In this document: piece by piece, positions 50,553 to 62,510 of the stretch
Layout: every line of letters starts with the position of its first letter
Position numbering within the stretch: the first letter of the stretch is position 1
Source: Antilocapra americana
Taxonomy: Eukaryota > Chordata > Mammalia > Artiodactyla > Antilocapridae
Length of the DNA stretch: 64,000 nt
NCBI GenBank assembly: GCA_007570785.1
Contig: ML664175.1
Location: 10,145,441-10,209,440, forward strand
Reading direction: 5' to 3'
Notes under the pieces: generated by a model
Databases searched by the model: none
What the model saw: only the letters and a program-made list of their open reading frames with translations
What the model was told of the DNA's origin: nothing
Translations under genes and position numbers: made by a program

Positions 50553-51810
50553 GTTCAGTTCAGTTCAGTTGCTCAGTTGTGTCCGCCTCTTTGCGACCCC
50601 ATGAATCGCCAGGCCTCCCTGTCCATCACCAACTCCCAGAGTTTATCCATACTCATGTCCGTTGTGTTGGTGATGCCATCTAGCCACCTCATATTCTTTC
50701 GTCCCCTTCTCCTCCTGCCCCCAATCCTTCCCAGCATCAGGGTCTTTACCAGTGAGTCAACTCTTCGCATCAGGTGGCCAAAGTACTGGAGTTTCAGTTT
50801 CAGCATCAGTCCTTCCAATGAACACCCAGGACTCATCTCCTTTAGGATGGACTGGTTGGTCTCCTTGCAGTCCAAGGGACTCTCAGGAGTCTTCTCCAAC
50901 ACCACAGTTCAGAAGGATCAGTTCTTCGGTGCTCAGCTTTCTTCACAGTCCAACTCTCACATCCATACATGACTACTGGAAAAACCGTAGCCTTGACTAG
51001 ATGGACCTTTGTTGGCAAAGTAATGTCTCTGATTTTAAATATGCTGTCTAGGTTGGTCATAACTGTCCTTCCAAGGAGTAAGCGTCTTTTCATTTCATGG
51101 CTGCAGTCACCATCCGCAGTGATTTTGGAGCCAAGAACAATAAAGTCTGCCACTGTTTCCACTGTTTCCCCATCTATTTGCCATGAAGTGATGGAACCAG
51201 ATGCTGTGATCTTAGTTTTCTGAATGTTGAGCTTTAAGCCAACTTTTTCACGCTCCTCTTTTACTTTCATCAAGAGGCTCTTTAGTTCCTCTTCACTTTC
51301 TGCCATAGGGTCGTGTTATCTGCATATCTGAGGTTGTTGATATTTCTCCCGGCAATCTTGATTCCAGCTTGTGATTCCTCCAGCCCAGCCTTTCTCATGA
51401 TGTACTCTGCATATAAGTTAAATAAGCAGGGTGACAATATACAGCCTTGACGTACTCCTTTTCCTATTTGGAACCAGTGTGTTTTTCCATGTCCAGTTCT
51501 AACTGTGTTGCTTCCTGACCTGTGTACAGGTTTCTCAAGAGGCAGGTCAGGTGGTCTGGTATTCTCATCTCTTTCAGAATTTTCTACAGTTTATTGTGAT
51601 CCACACAGTCAAAGGCTTTGGCATAGTCAGTAAAGCAGAAGTAGATGTTTTTCTGGAACTCTTGCTTTTTCGATGATCCAGCAGATGTTGGCAGTTTGAT
51701 CTTTGCTTCCTCTGCCTTCTCTAAAACCAGCTTGAACATCTGGAAGTTCATAGTTTACGGATTGCTGAAGCCTGGCTTGCAAAATATTGAGCATTACTTT
51801 ACTAGCTTTT
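50553..51810 (-). mobile_element. BovB LINE, antisense, about 1.26 kb, YADD mutated
   Basis: Extends from the 3' TTCAGTTCAGTTCAG repeat back to the reverse of CTAGTAAAGTAATGCTC. The minus strand codes MAESEEELKSLLMKVKEEREKVGLKLN through [24 protein letters not shown] (50842-51306). The upstream catalytic box near 51315-51326 reads YADN, so one metal-binding aspartate is lost, and a base is missing just after it. The 5' breakpoint coincides with that of the copy at 29487-30741. Confidence 0.94.
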
Positions 51811-51852
51811 TTATCCTCCTTGATTTTTGGGTATTGTTTTCATGGTCTTGGC

Positions 51853-52050
51853 TGTTAAGTTAGGCACTTATTCATGTCCCACTCTTTGCGACCTCATGTA
51901 CTGTATAGACTGCCACGCTTCTCTGTCCATGGAATTTCCCAGGCAAGAATGCTATAGTGGATTGCAGTTTCCTCCTCCAGGGGCTCTTTCTGTCCCAGGG
52001 ATTGAACCTGGGTCTGCCACATTGCAGGTGAATTCTTTACCGTCTGAGCC
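51853..52050 (-). mobile_element. Bov-tA SINE, antisense
   Basis: CATGTCCCACTCTTTGCGACC, GACTGCCACGCTTCTCTGTCCATGG, CCCAGGGATTGAACCTGGG and TTACCGTCTGAGCCAAGC show a moderately diverged copy. Confidence 0.88.
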
Positions 52051-53234
52051 AAGCTTGAGGACTACTAGAGTATAGATGTCAGCTTACGCCGTTTGGAAAT
52101 GTAGAGTGGTAAGTTGAATAGAGATGAAAAAACAATTTCTTTAGGTCAGAAGTATTTTATATCTAGGAACATACTCTTGAGCTCTAGCTGTGGTTTTTCC
52201 ACATGTGTCATTTATTAGCAAATGTATTTTTTTATGAAACTTTGACAGAGTGTGCTATGGAAATAGTTTTAGAGCCTCTGCTCTTTCTAACTAAGGAAAG
52301 CTTTAATTCTAGGCTGAATTTAGCTTTGTTTTGATAAGGTGTTAAATCTTCAGTCAGGGTAGGAGACATTCTTAACTGCAGTACTATGCCTGTACTGTTT
52401 TTTATCTTTGCTTTAATTTTTTTTAGGAAAAATGTTTTGAGATATTTGTAAAGGGAGAAATCTTTGATTACATTTGAGTTGGACTCACTCAGTGTTTTAT
52501 TTCATTGGCCTTCTTGTTTTAGGACATCTGCCTTATAATGTGAGAGTTCCCATCCTCAACTTGCCCTCCCTCTTTGTGGATGCAGCTGTTTATTTTGAAT
52601 TAACTCTGGTTCTATATGAACTGTCAGGTACTGTTTATTCCTTGTATTAGAGCAAGTGAAAATTTGTACAGTTGTGAAAGGGGATATACCCTGTGTTTCA
52701 AGGAGAAATCAGAGTTTGAATATTGTTCATATATGTATGGTAGGGTGCCACTAACTTGGTTCCTGAAGAACATGAGATTGCCATGGCAACAAAAGCTCTT
52801 TGAAGGCAGAAATCTTGGCAGAGTGGTTGGGTCTTTTGAAGTGCTGGGTGTTTTGATAGGAAAGGATCCAGTCAGCAGTAAGCACACAACTGTCGACCAG
52901 CAGTCAAGGAAAATAAGCATTTCACTTTTAGCTTTAACTTGAGGGCAAATACATTTTGTTTCGCCCTCAATGCTAATCTTCCTTCAAAACAAATATTTAC
53001 ATGAGGTTTTCTTATCACATGTATGCTGTTTCAGGAGCATAAGTTTCCAAGTATGTGCTTGTGATGTTTTGGCTGGCCGAAAATTGTCTCAATTTGGGAA
53101 AATCATTGTAGTGTAATGTGTTCTAATATTAATAGGTTCTGATATTAAAAGTAGAGTAGATAAAAATCAGTGTAAAACCTAGTATTCAGTTCAGAATTTG
53201 ATATTATTTAAAAACTAATGAAAAAAATCCTCAA
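52051..53234. other. Unique intronic DNA with one unsupported 108-codon frame
   Basis: The plus-strand frame at 52616-52942 and an opposed 98-codon frame at 52624-52920 lie in DNA with no repeat signature. I recognise neither product. Neither continues a TCF12 exon. Confidence 0.4.
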
Positions 53235-53745
53235 ACTCCATGATCTGCCTACTCTTTTCAAGATCCTTATCTAACCAACTTTCCCTGTTTTCCACTTATC
53301 TCAACCTTCATCATGGTTTTGCTCTTGTGGATATTCAGACCTGCTTCTGAGCCATCATTCCTGTGAGGCATGCTTTCTCATTTTTCTTTCTAAACACTTA
53401 TTTTTCTTTCTTTCTAAATAAAATACCTTCTCATTTCTCATAATTTCCTTCTCAGATTTCTTGTTTTAAATTAAGCTTTCACCGACCACTGTAACTTCCA
53501 GGAGTCTTTTACTTCCCAGACTCTTGATTAGAATTTACATATTGAATCATTTATAGTTTAATATGATTTTACTCATTTTTTTTGTTTTTGTGTTTTGTGT
53601 TGTGGATTGGACTAATTTTCTTAGTAATAAGCTTTTTGTGGTCAGAAATTGTGCTCTCTATTCTGTGTCTTGTAATAAAGGACGAGACACATGGTTAGTA
53701 CTTAGTGAAAACTAATTCATTAGTGGTTTTAATTTGAACTATTAA
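53235..53745 (+). mobile_element. L2 LINE 3' region, sense, diverged
   Basis: CTCCATGATCTGCCTACTC, a CTTCACCGACCACTGTAAC block, then GTGGTCAGAAATTGTGCTCTC and TAGTACTTAGTGAA at the end follow the L2 3' layout. It is an ancient LINE shared by most mammals. Confidence 0.65.
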
Positions 53746-56700
53746 TGATCAGAAATTATATTCAAATAATAGACTTTAGCTTTTTATTAGGTTGTGTGTA
53801 TAGTTGTCATAAACAGTATATTATCTTGAGGATATTGTGTTATTTTTAATGCTTGTTCCTAGGGCTGATAATCTGTATAGATCTTTTTCCAACTACAATT
53901 GTTCATCCAAACTGAAGAACCCAGGAAATGATTTGAATGACTTCTCAGTTCTTTTTATAGAGTGATATATAGTTGGTATTTTTGATGCCTAGGAAACAAG
54001 TAAATTTAGTAATGCAGTGAATGACTTCGGGTACTAGGACTTAATTTTTATTGAAACAACAGTTTAGAATGGGACATATGTCATTTCTATATCTTGCTTT
54101 GTTTCCTCATGTAGGAATGACTAGCTTGAATCTTCCTATCTATATCTATATCCTAGATATCTATATATGTTGAGTTTTTTTGTTCTTTTCATTTTGAAGA
54201 AATAAATGCAGATAAAACTTTTAAGGAACCAAATGAAAGGAACCAGGAACCAGATGAAAGGTTTGCTCTTTTTGTTTATTAAAAGCTATTGAAATGATAG
54301 CTCAGTTTTAAGCAGTACTGTTGTCTGCAGATGCAAAAATTACAGTTCCCACTTTTAGACTAGACTGATGTAAAATAGGGTAATTTTTGATATTATAAAA
54401 ACTCTTACAGTATTTTCTCCCTCTAATCCGTGACTGAAGAGGGAGATAAAATGCTGTCTACTGAATCAAGTATTTTAGGATTATTTTATTTTCTATCTGA
54501 AAAAGAATTCATTAGTTATTTGCTTGCATTTTATACCTAGAAATGTTAAAGTTCATCTTTTATTTTTAAAAGTAATCGTTAATTGAGGAAATATCTGAAG
54601 TACATAATTAAATTAATTCTTTGCGTTTAGCTTTTTGTTTTTGTTTACTGAGCAGGTCTAGGGGAAATGCCTAGAGCCTTAGGGGAGTGCCAGCATCCTT
54701 TGAGTCTGATGAAAGTTTAGGGATATTCACCATTGACAGGATAGTTATTAATGCGGGTGGATTAAAGAAGCTTTTGTAGTTAATCATTTGATGGTTAATG
54801 ATTTACATATAATTCCTCATTGTTTCTGATAGCGTAAGTTATATTTAGATGAATTTTCTTGAAGAAGTAATACTTTAATAGTTTTGATTAAAATCTTTAT
54901 AAAATATATTGCAAATTTTGTTTTCTTAAACCTTACCAAATATCTATCTTTATTGTGGTCACGGATATTTGTTGTGCTTTGCTCTAATAGAGTGACAGTG
55001 TACTGTTTTATGATGACGGTTGATAGGGTTGTTTGATTCTATGTGAATCTTTTCCTGATTACTGTAAACTTACATGTGTCATTAAAATTTTTTAATTGTG
55101 AATTTTTAGCAGGACCAACCAATTTTTGACTTTTTTAATGTTGTGAAATCTTTATTCAGTTCTGTGAACCTAATCTGTTAAAAACTGATCTATGGTTAAT
55201 GAGGTAGGTAAATATAGTTAAAATCAGAGACTGTGTTACTGTTTGAAAATAGACCTGGCAGTGACTTGCACCCCTCTGTTTAAGCTTTTTCTGGATTATT
55301 TTCTCTTTTTCTCTGGGTATAGTTGATTGCAATCACTTGATATGTGAATATGAAATATAAGGGCTGTTGTCATTTCTCCTTTAGGTGACTTTGATATTAA
55401 AATTTTTAAACATATTTTTCTCACATAGTAGCAAAATATATTTAAGAAGATATCAAAGTAAATGGTTTGTACATATTAAATGTGTTTGAACATGAACTTT
55501 AAAGCCAGCCAATTGTGTGTGAATTAAAGGTATATCAGGTGCTTATTAAATACTATAAATGTTCTGCCATAGAATGGATTAAGTTGATTGAATTTATAAT
55601 TATTGGTAATGATATTATTGCATTAAACTGTAATATGCTGTGATAAGAAACATCCTTTTGAATACATTCTAGTCAGTCTGGATGTGAAGGAGCTTTTTTC
55701 TGTAAATGAAAGAGGAAAAATATTTAAATCATCCCTTTTGATTATTGAGAGTGAGGACTGTGTTGATGAGAAATTCTTGTCAGGAACATTATTGGCATTG
55801 GATGGAACATAATTAGTTTCCTAATTTGTAGAGTTCTGTATAGTTCCTGAAACTCATAGTTTTTGCTTGAGCCTTTCTTTAACTCTACCTTTCTCTCTGT
55901 CTTTTGTGTTTGTGAATCTGTCTAGTTCATTGAGTGAGGAGGACAGGCAGAGCTGTCTGCTGAGGACCAGATGTGTCTCTTCCTTCACTGCAGTTCTCTT
56001 GGCTTTTCGTTGACCTGTACTTATAAGGGATTTTGCTCAACTCAGAGGAGAGGAAGTGGGAAGCCAACTGATTAGGATTTATTCTGGTTTCAAAAAAAAT
56101 TCATAAAGGGAGAGAGGATGTTCATTATTGAGGATTGGGTAGGGGTACTGCCCCAGCTGATTTTTCAGCTCAGCTTCACCAGGGTGAAAAATGGAGATCA
56201 TATCAGGGCAGGTAATCTCACCATTGGAGCTCTTCTTATCTGAGGAAACTTAAACACAGTAACCATACTGAAATTGCCAAGAAGTGTGTGTTGTTTCATA
56301 TTAAGCTAATTAATTGAGGAACTTCTGTTTTAAGTTCTAGATATCTAGAAGTTATCTCTTCTAGATAAAAATATATATCAAGTTTTGAGCTACTTAATTG
56401 GTTACTAAGCAAGAATATAATTTTGATCCCTGTTTTTTTGGCATGGGCTTAATTAGAAGCATTTGAAAAAGGTGGACCCCATTATTTTCTTTTTGATCTA
56501 TTTGAATAATATTACTTCTAGAACACAAACCTAAGATGAATTATTGATAGATTGCTTTTCAGTTAATTTGAACAAATAGGAGATATCTGAAAGTGTAGTA
56601 ACATGGTTTGATTTACTGAATGAAATGGGATGCTATTGGAGGGAATGACATCTGACTTAATGCTTTAACAGTATCTCCTTGGCTGCTGTATAGAGAATAG

Positions 56701-57039
56701 TATAGAAAGAAGAAGCCCATTAAGAGACTGTGGAACACATGGTTAAATTTTAAATGTAGGTTGAAAGTAGGACTGATAGATGTTAGACATCAACAACAGA
56801 AGGAAAAATTACTATTAATTGGGAATGAGAGGACTGAAGGAGGAACACATCCATTTTCTTCTTCCTTCCTTCTCCCTTTTTTTTTTTTTTTAAAGAAATA
56901 AGATTGGGAATCCACACTGATAGATGGGACATCCAGGTTGAGATGCTAATAGGTAATTGGATATTCTATTCTGAGATACTCTTTAGAGGTATGAGCTGGC
57001 GATCCCAACTTGGAAATCACTCTTCTCTGTAATGACATT
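53746..57039. other. Repeat-poor intronic DNA, 3.3 kb
   Basis: No recognisable transposon except a T run near 56880. No gene supported. It is the longest repeat-poor stretch deep in the intron. Confidence 0.45.
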
Positions 57040-57345
57040 TATATTGTTTCTACATTTTGCAGTTACAGATAATGCTGCAGTGAATAATCTGGTTCATATG
57101 TACTCTTGTATTGCTGGATGCACATCTTTGAGGTGTATTTCCTGATACTGCCAAAGTCTCTTCCAAAAGACTTGAGCCCAACTTGTATTCTTCCCAGTGA
57201 TATTTAGTAATGGTCACAGACATTTTAGTGATGGGTAAAATGATTGTTAGTCACCAAGAATAGGTAATTCACTTCTTTTATAACAACTTCATTGAGATAT
57301 AATTCACATACCATGCAGTTCACACATTTAAGGTGTACAATTCAT
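57040..57345 (-). mobile_element. Old L1M 3' pieces, antisense
   Basis: GATAATGCTGCAGTGAATAATCTGG near 57070 and AACTTCATTGAGATATAATTCACATACCATGCAG near 57285 are antisense L1 3'-region motifs. The intervening text is diverged. Confidence 0.55.
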
Positions 57346-57600
57346 AGATGAAGTGTTCAAAATAGGCAAATTTATGAAGATAGAGAAATAGATTAGTGGT
57401 TATCTAGACCGAGCTTTGGGCTGATAGATTGTGGGGAGAAGAGGACTGATTGCTAATAGGATATGGATTTCTTGGGGAGTGTGGCTTGATGAAAATGTTC
57501 TAAAATGGATAGTGGTGATTTGATGGTTGCACAGGTATGATTATGCTAAAAACTATTGAATTGTACACATTTGAGTATAAATGGAATTTAAAGCCATGAA
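57346..57600 (+). mobile_element. Old L1M 3' end, sense
   Basis: AAAATAGGCAAATTTATGAAG, TTAGTGGTTATCTAGACC, GGGTTTCTTGG-like text, GATTTGATGGTTGCACAGG and AAAACTATTGAATTGTACAC match the sense L1M 3' end. The same segment recurs at 61612-61865. Confidence 0.7.
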
Positions 57601-58654
57601 ATCAGAGTGAATGTAGATGAAGAAGAGATCAAAAGACTGTATGTACTTCGGCATTTAGAAGTTAGAGTGATGAGCAAGAGAGACTTGAGAAAGCATGTCC
57701 AGAAATACAGGAGGAAACTAGGCAAGTATGGAATCATGGAAGGCAAATGAAGAGAGTCTTTCAAGGAAGAGGGGGTAATAACAGTATTAAATGATTCTGA
57801 TGAATCAGTTAAGATGAGGATTGAGAGTTGACCACTTGATTTACAACTCCCAAAGAAGCAGCTATGGTAGAGTGGAAGGGACAAAAGTCTAGTGGGAGGG
57901 GACTTGGGAAAGGGGAAATAAAGAAAATAAAGACAGCAAGTATAGGTTCTTTACCTGAGTATTTGCTCTTGTAGGAAAGATAGAAAAGGGATATAGCTGT
58001 GTGATGTTGGGGAGAGGTAAGTGGATTAAAAGCAATTTTAAAGTTTTTATCTTTTTTAGGATTGAGTTAACAGCATGTTATATGATCATACGAATGAGTC
58101 ACTAGGAAGAAAAAGAAACTGATGTTATAAGGAGAGGGAGAATTGTTTGAGTAGGTCAGAGGAAGATGTACAGGTAGAGGGAATGGATTTACAGCTAAAC
58201 AAGGACAGCTCATAGGAAAAGGAGAGAAAATGACCTATGTTAGGTTATTAGTATGACTCCTGTTTTAGAAATGTATGAATGAAATACCGTTATGGTCTTC
58301 ATTTTACTACTTTTCTTTATATGACTTTTATTAAATCTAGTAATAAATCTGTGACTGTCATGGTTAAAATTGATATTGAAAGGTGGGGAGGAGCTGTGAA
58401 ATATTTATGCTTAGAGTTAAGAAAACTGTTCAAATACATTTAATTAAATAATTTTTCTCTTCAAATTAAGCCAGTATCTCTCTGGTGGTTCTGTTAACTA
58501 TCAATTGATGGACAGAAGTTTTAAAGTAATATTTGTAAATCAGCAAATCCTAATAGTCAGTTGTATATGATTAGGCCAATAAATTTTGTCATGTTCACTT
58601 AATAGTGACTGACTATGGATGTGGTATAAGTTTATTTTTAAAGTGTCGGATATA
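57601..58654. other. Unique intronic DNA, nothing recognised
   Basis: About 1 kb. A minus-strand 98-codon frame (57588-57884) is rich in S and L and has no family signature. Confidence 0.4.
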
Positions 58655-58665
58655 GAATGGAAGGA

Positions 58666-59389
58666 TTTTTTTTAATTGAAGTAATGATTTACAGTGTTAT
58701 GTTAGTTTCTGGTGTACAGCAAAGTGATTCAGTGATTCAAATGAATATATGTATTCCTTTTCATATTCTTTTCCATTATGGTTTATATAGAACATTGAAT
58801 ATAGTTCCCTGTGCTATATATAGTAGGACCTTGTTGTTTATCCATTATATATATGTGTGTATATAATAGTTACATCTGCTAGTCCTAGACTCCCAATACA
58901 ACCTTTCTCTGCCCATCCTTCCTCCGGCAACCACAAGTCTGTTCTCTGTGTCTATGACTCTGTTTCTGTTTCATTGATAAGTTCATTTGTGTCATATTTT
59001 AGATTCCACATATGAGTGATATTGTGGTATTTGTCTTTCTCTTTCTGACTTACTTTCACTTAGTATGATCATCTCTGGGTCCATCCATGTAGCTGCAAAT
59101 GGAATTATTTCATCTGTTTTTATGGCTCAGTAATATCCACTATACATATATGTACATATACACACATGCACATCTACCACAATTTCTTTATCTATTTATC
59201 TGTTGATGGACATTTAGGTTGGACATTTAGACTATTCATAACTTGGCTTTTGGGAATAGTGCTGCTGTGAACATAGGGGAACATGTATCTTTTTGAGTTA
59301 TAGTTTTGTCTGGATATATGCCTTGGATGGGATTGCTGGATCATGGGGCATTTATATTTTTAGTGTTTTGAAAAACCTCCATACTGTTG
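58666..59389 (-). mobile_element. Artiodactyl L1 3' end, antisense, 724 bp, with perfect 11-bp target-site duplication
   Basis: Antisense L1 3' text: GTACAGCAAAGTGATTCAG, AGTTCCCTGTGCTATATATAGTAGGACC, AGATTCCACATATGAGTGATAT and ATGCCTTGGATGGGATTGCTGGATC. GAATGGAAGGA flanks it exactly at 58655-58665 and 59390-59400. The T run right after the left repeat is the antisense poly(A) tail. Confidence 0.92.
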
Positions 59390-59429
59390 GAATGGAAGGA
59401 ATCTTAAGCTGCATCTCGTTTGCAGATTC

Positions 59430-60200
59430 AGTTTTTGTTTAATGTCCTGTAGACAGAAGAGTGAAGTTGAATAGGAAAATTGAGATATAGACCCAAGACA
59501 TATGAAGATTTAATACATGATAAACTTGACATTTCAGAGAGGTAAAGGTGGACTTTTTAAGAAATGATTAATCATTTGGAAAAAGATAAAATTAAATTCA
59601 TACCTCACATCATACAGAAAAATAAATTGCAAATGAACCAAAGATCTTAATGTAAATGATGAAAGTATATGAATACAAAAAGGAAACATGGATGGATTCT
59701 TCTGTAACCTGGATAAAAAGAAGATTTTCTATGACTCAAAATCTAGGAGCAAAAGGAAAAATTGGTAAATTTGAGTTTATAGAAGTTTAAACTAAGACTT
59801 TTGCACGGCAGAAAAACCCCACTAACCCACAAAGCCAGAAAGATACAAAACTTGGAGAAAATATGGGTTATATATCATAGATAAAAGGCTAATATACCTC
59901 ATGTAAAGATAAAATAGAAAAAGATCAAATAGAAAACAGGTAAAAGACATGGACAGATAGTTTTCACAGCACGCTATAAAAATTTCCCTTTAACATTTGA
60001 TAAGGTAATCACTCTCTCACTTATAATAGAAATCTGAGTAAAACTGTACTGAGATGCCAGTTTTCACCTGTGAGATGGACAGAAATTTAAAAGTGCAAAC
60101 ACTCTTAGCTGTGAGGAAGGGGTATTTTCATACTTTGTTGATGATAATACAACTGGTATTTTGATACCACTGAACCCGCAGTTAGCATAGGATGATTCAA
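59430..60200 (+). mobile_element. Old L1M 3' untranslated region, sense
   Basis: AGATATAGACCCAAGACATATGAAG, AAATTCATACCTCACATCATACAG, AACCAAAGATCTTAATGTAAATG, AAGACTTTTGCACGGCAG and TGAGATGCCAGTTTTCACCTG are the usual order of the L1 ORF2 end and 3' region, diverged. Confidence 0.7.
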
Positions 60201-60738
60201 GAACTGACTTCCTTGCAGAGCAAGAGAGTGAGGGAAGAGGAGTCCGTTATCTAAGGCACTTCAGGACATACATCTAACCACTTAAGTAGATACCTTTTCC
60301 TCCTCTTCTCACAAATCCCTGAAGTCAGAAGGAGGTGGAAATTGTGGTCCCCTTCCTTTTTGGGCCTCAAAACTCTGTGATCTCTCTCACCAAGACTGGC
60401 TTTTGAGATGCTAAAGACAAGTTAAAGGACAAAAATTATCCTTTCCCAAGATAGTAGTGAGACTACAACATGGGAAATGATTTTGATTGTAGGGGAGTGA
60501 ATAGTCACTAATTCTGTGTTGTTCCTTTGATAGCAAGTAATGGTGCTCTTTCAGTAAAAGGATTCATCGGGCATGTGAGAGCAAAGGTCAGGTAATTGGA
60601 AAGGCCAAAATTATTTCGTTAATTTAATAATCCTCATTAACTGTCATTGCATAAGCCATGTATTGTGTATATATATTAGATGTCATATATCCAGTGTCAT
60701 CACATTTAGAATTATTTTCTTTGTGCTAGCTATTAGAG

Positions 60739-60959
60739 GGTTTTTCTCTGGTGGCACAGTGGTAAAGAATCTGCCTGCCAGTCTAGGAGACCCAAGAAAT
60801 ATCAGTTTGATCCCTGGGTCAGGAAGGACCCCTAGAAGAGGAAATGGCAACCCACTCCAGTATTCTTGCCTGGAAAATCCCATGGACAGAGGAGCCTGGT
60901 GAGCTACAGTCCATAGGTCACAAAAAGTCAGGTGCAACTGAGAGACTGAGCGCACACAC
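60739..60959 (+). mobile_element. Bov-tA SINE, sense, left arm of an inverted pair
   Basis: TTTTTCTCTGGTGGCACAGTGG head, TTTGATCCCTGGGTCAGG box B and GGCAACCCACTCCAGTATTC body, ending AGACTGAGCGCACACACA. AGCTATTAGAG before it and AGTTATTGGAA after it may be a decayed duplication. Confidence 0.9.
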
Positions 60960-60998
60960 AGTTATTGGAACTGGAATAGAAGGTGATGTGGCAGTTGA

Positions 60999-61212
60999 TA
61001 ACAGTGTGCTCGGTTGTGTCTGACTCTTTGTGACCCCATGGACTGTAGCCCACCAGGCTCCTCTGCCCATGAAATTTCCCAGGCAAGAATACTGGAGTGG
61101 GTTGCCATTTCCTACTCCAGGGCATCTTTCCAGCCCAAGGATTGAACCCCTGTCTCTTTCATCTTCTCCATTGGTGGCAGATTCTTAACCACTTGGACCA
61201 CCTGGGAAGCCC
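60999..61212 (-). mobile_element. Bov-tA SINE, antisense, right arm of an inverted pair
   Basis: GTGTGCTCGGTTGTGTCTGAC, AGCCCACCAGGCTCCTCTGCCCATG, CCAAGGATTGAACCCC and ACCACCTGGGAAGCCC. It lies about 40 bp after the sense copy. Confidence 0.92.
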
Positions 61213-61229
61213 AATAATAAGTCAAATTA

Positions 61230-61865
61230 AAAAATGAGCTATCCTGTTGGTCAGAATATAAAATGGTACAAGCTGCCTTGAAAATCACCATGGCCATTCC
61301 TCAAAATGTTAATCCTGGAGTTACCATATGACCCAACACTTCTGCTGCTAAGTGCATACCCAAGAGAGTTGAAAACATGTCCACTCAAAAACTTGTAGAA
61401 GTGTTTGTATCAGCATTGTTTATGGTAGTCAAAAAGAAAAGGTAAGCCAAATGTCTGTTGACTGGTGAATGTAGGTATTGTAATGGAGACTTAATCGGCC
61501 ATTAAAATGAAGTAATGATATATGCTACAATATGGCTGAACCTGGAAAACATGATAAATGAAAGAAGCCAGTTATAAAAGAACACATATGATTCTGTTTC
61601 TATGAAATGTCTAGAATAGGCAACTCTATAAAGATAGAAAATAGGTTAGTAGTTACCTAGGCCATGACGGGTGGCGGGAGTAGTTTGAGGGAGGAAGGGG
61701 ACCGACTATTAATGGATTTGGGTTTCTTGAGGGTCTTGTGTGGCAAAAATGTTTTAAAAATTATAGTGATGATTTGATGGTTGCACAGCTATGAATATAC
61801 TAAAAACTTTAGAATTGTAAATTTTAAATGTGAATTGTGAAGTATGTGAGTTATATCTTAGTGAA
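61230..61865 (+). mobile_element. Old L1M 3' end, sense
   Basis: CTGTTGGTCAGAATATAAAATGG, CCATATGACCCAACACTTCTGC, TCGGCCATTAAAATGAAG, ATGGCTGAACCTGGAAAAC, ATTTGATGGTTGCACAGC and a GTGAGTTATATCTTAGTGAAG end. Its last 250 bp match 57346-57600. Confidence 0.75.
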
Positions 61866-61929
61866 GTTGTTAGGAAAGAAGTGAATTATCTATACTTAGT
61901 AACTAATAAGTTTTTTCCCATATCACTGA

Positions 61930-62510
61930 AATGTGTGTGACCCATTCCTACATACATTGCTGGTGAGCATGCAAATTGGCATAACTCTTTTGAAAGGGAC
62001 TTTGGCAGTATCTAACTAAACTACTTACCTACTTACATTTTGACTCAGCAATTCCACTTCTGGAAATCGACCCTGATTTGCTTCCAGCAACACAGGAGTA
62101 CATGTGGACAAGACTATTCATTGCAGCATTATTTATAATCGTAAAATAGTGAAAACAAAATGCCTATGTATAAAAGAACAAGGAAACCTCTATAAATTGA
62201 TACGGAGGGATTTTTAGGATTATACGGTTAAGTGCCACAAGCAAAGTATAAATGAGCATCTATATTATATTACCTTATATGAGGAAGAAGGCAACATAGG
62301 AAATTAAACTTATCTGCAAATGAAATACAGGAAGGATAAGCCAGAAACTGCAGATGCAGTGAATAGGAACAGGGTGGAAAAAATGAGGAATAGTAGTGAG
62401 ATTAAAGGAATGGAGGAGATTGTGACATTACTGAGTACACTTTTTTGTATGGTTCTGAGTTTTGGAACTGTGTCAGTGTTTCACATGTTTGTAAAAAATT
62501 TATAAAGTTA
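61930..62510 (+). mobile_element. Second old L1M 3' end, sense
   Basis: CCTACATACATTGCTGGTGAGC, GGGACTTTGGCAGTATCTAAC, TGACTCAGCAATTCCACTTCTGG, TTCATTGCAGCATTATTTATAATC and TTTCACATGTTTGTAAAAAATTTA follow the L1 3' layout. It lies right behind another L1 3' end, so two elements are juxtaposed. Confidence 0.7.

Noticed and set aside
52616..52942. 108-codon frame in repeat-free intron DNA, with an opposed 98-codon frame
   Set aside because: No recognisable domain, no similarity I know, and no relation to the TCF12 reading frame. Chance frames of this length occur in 64 kb.
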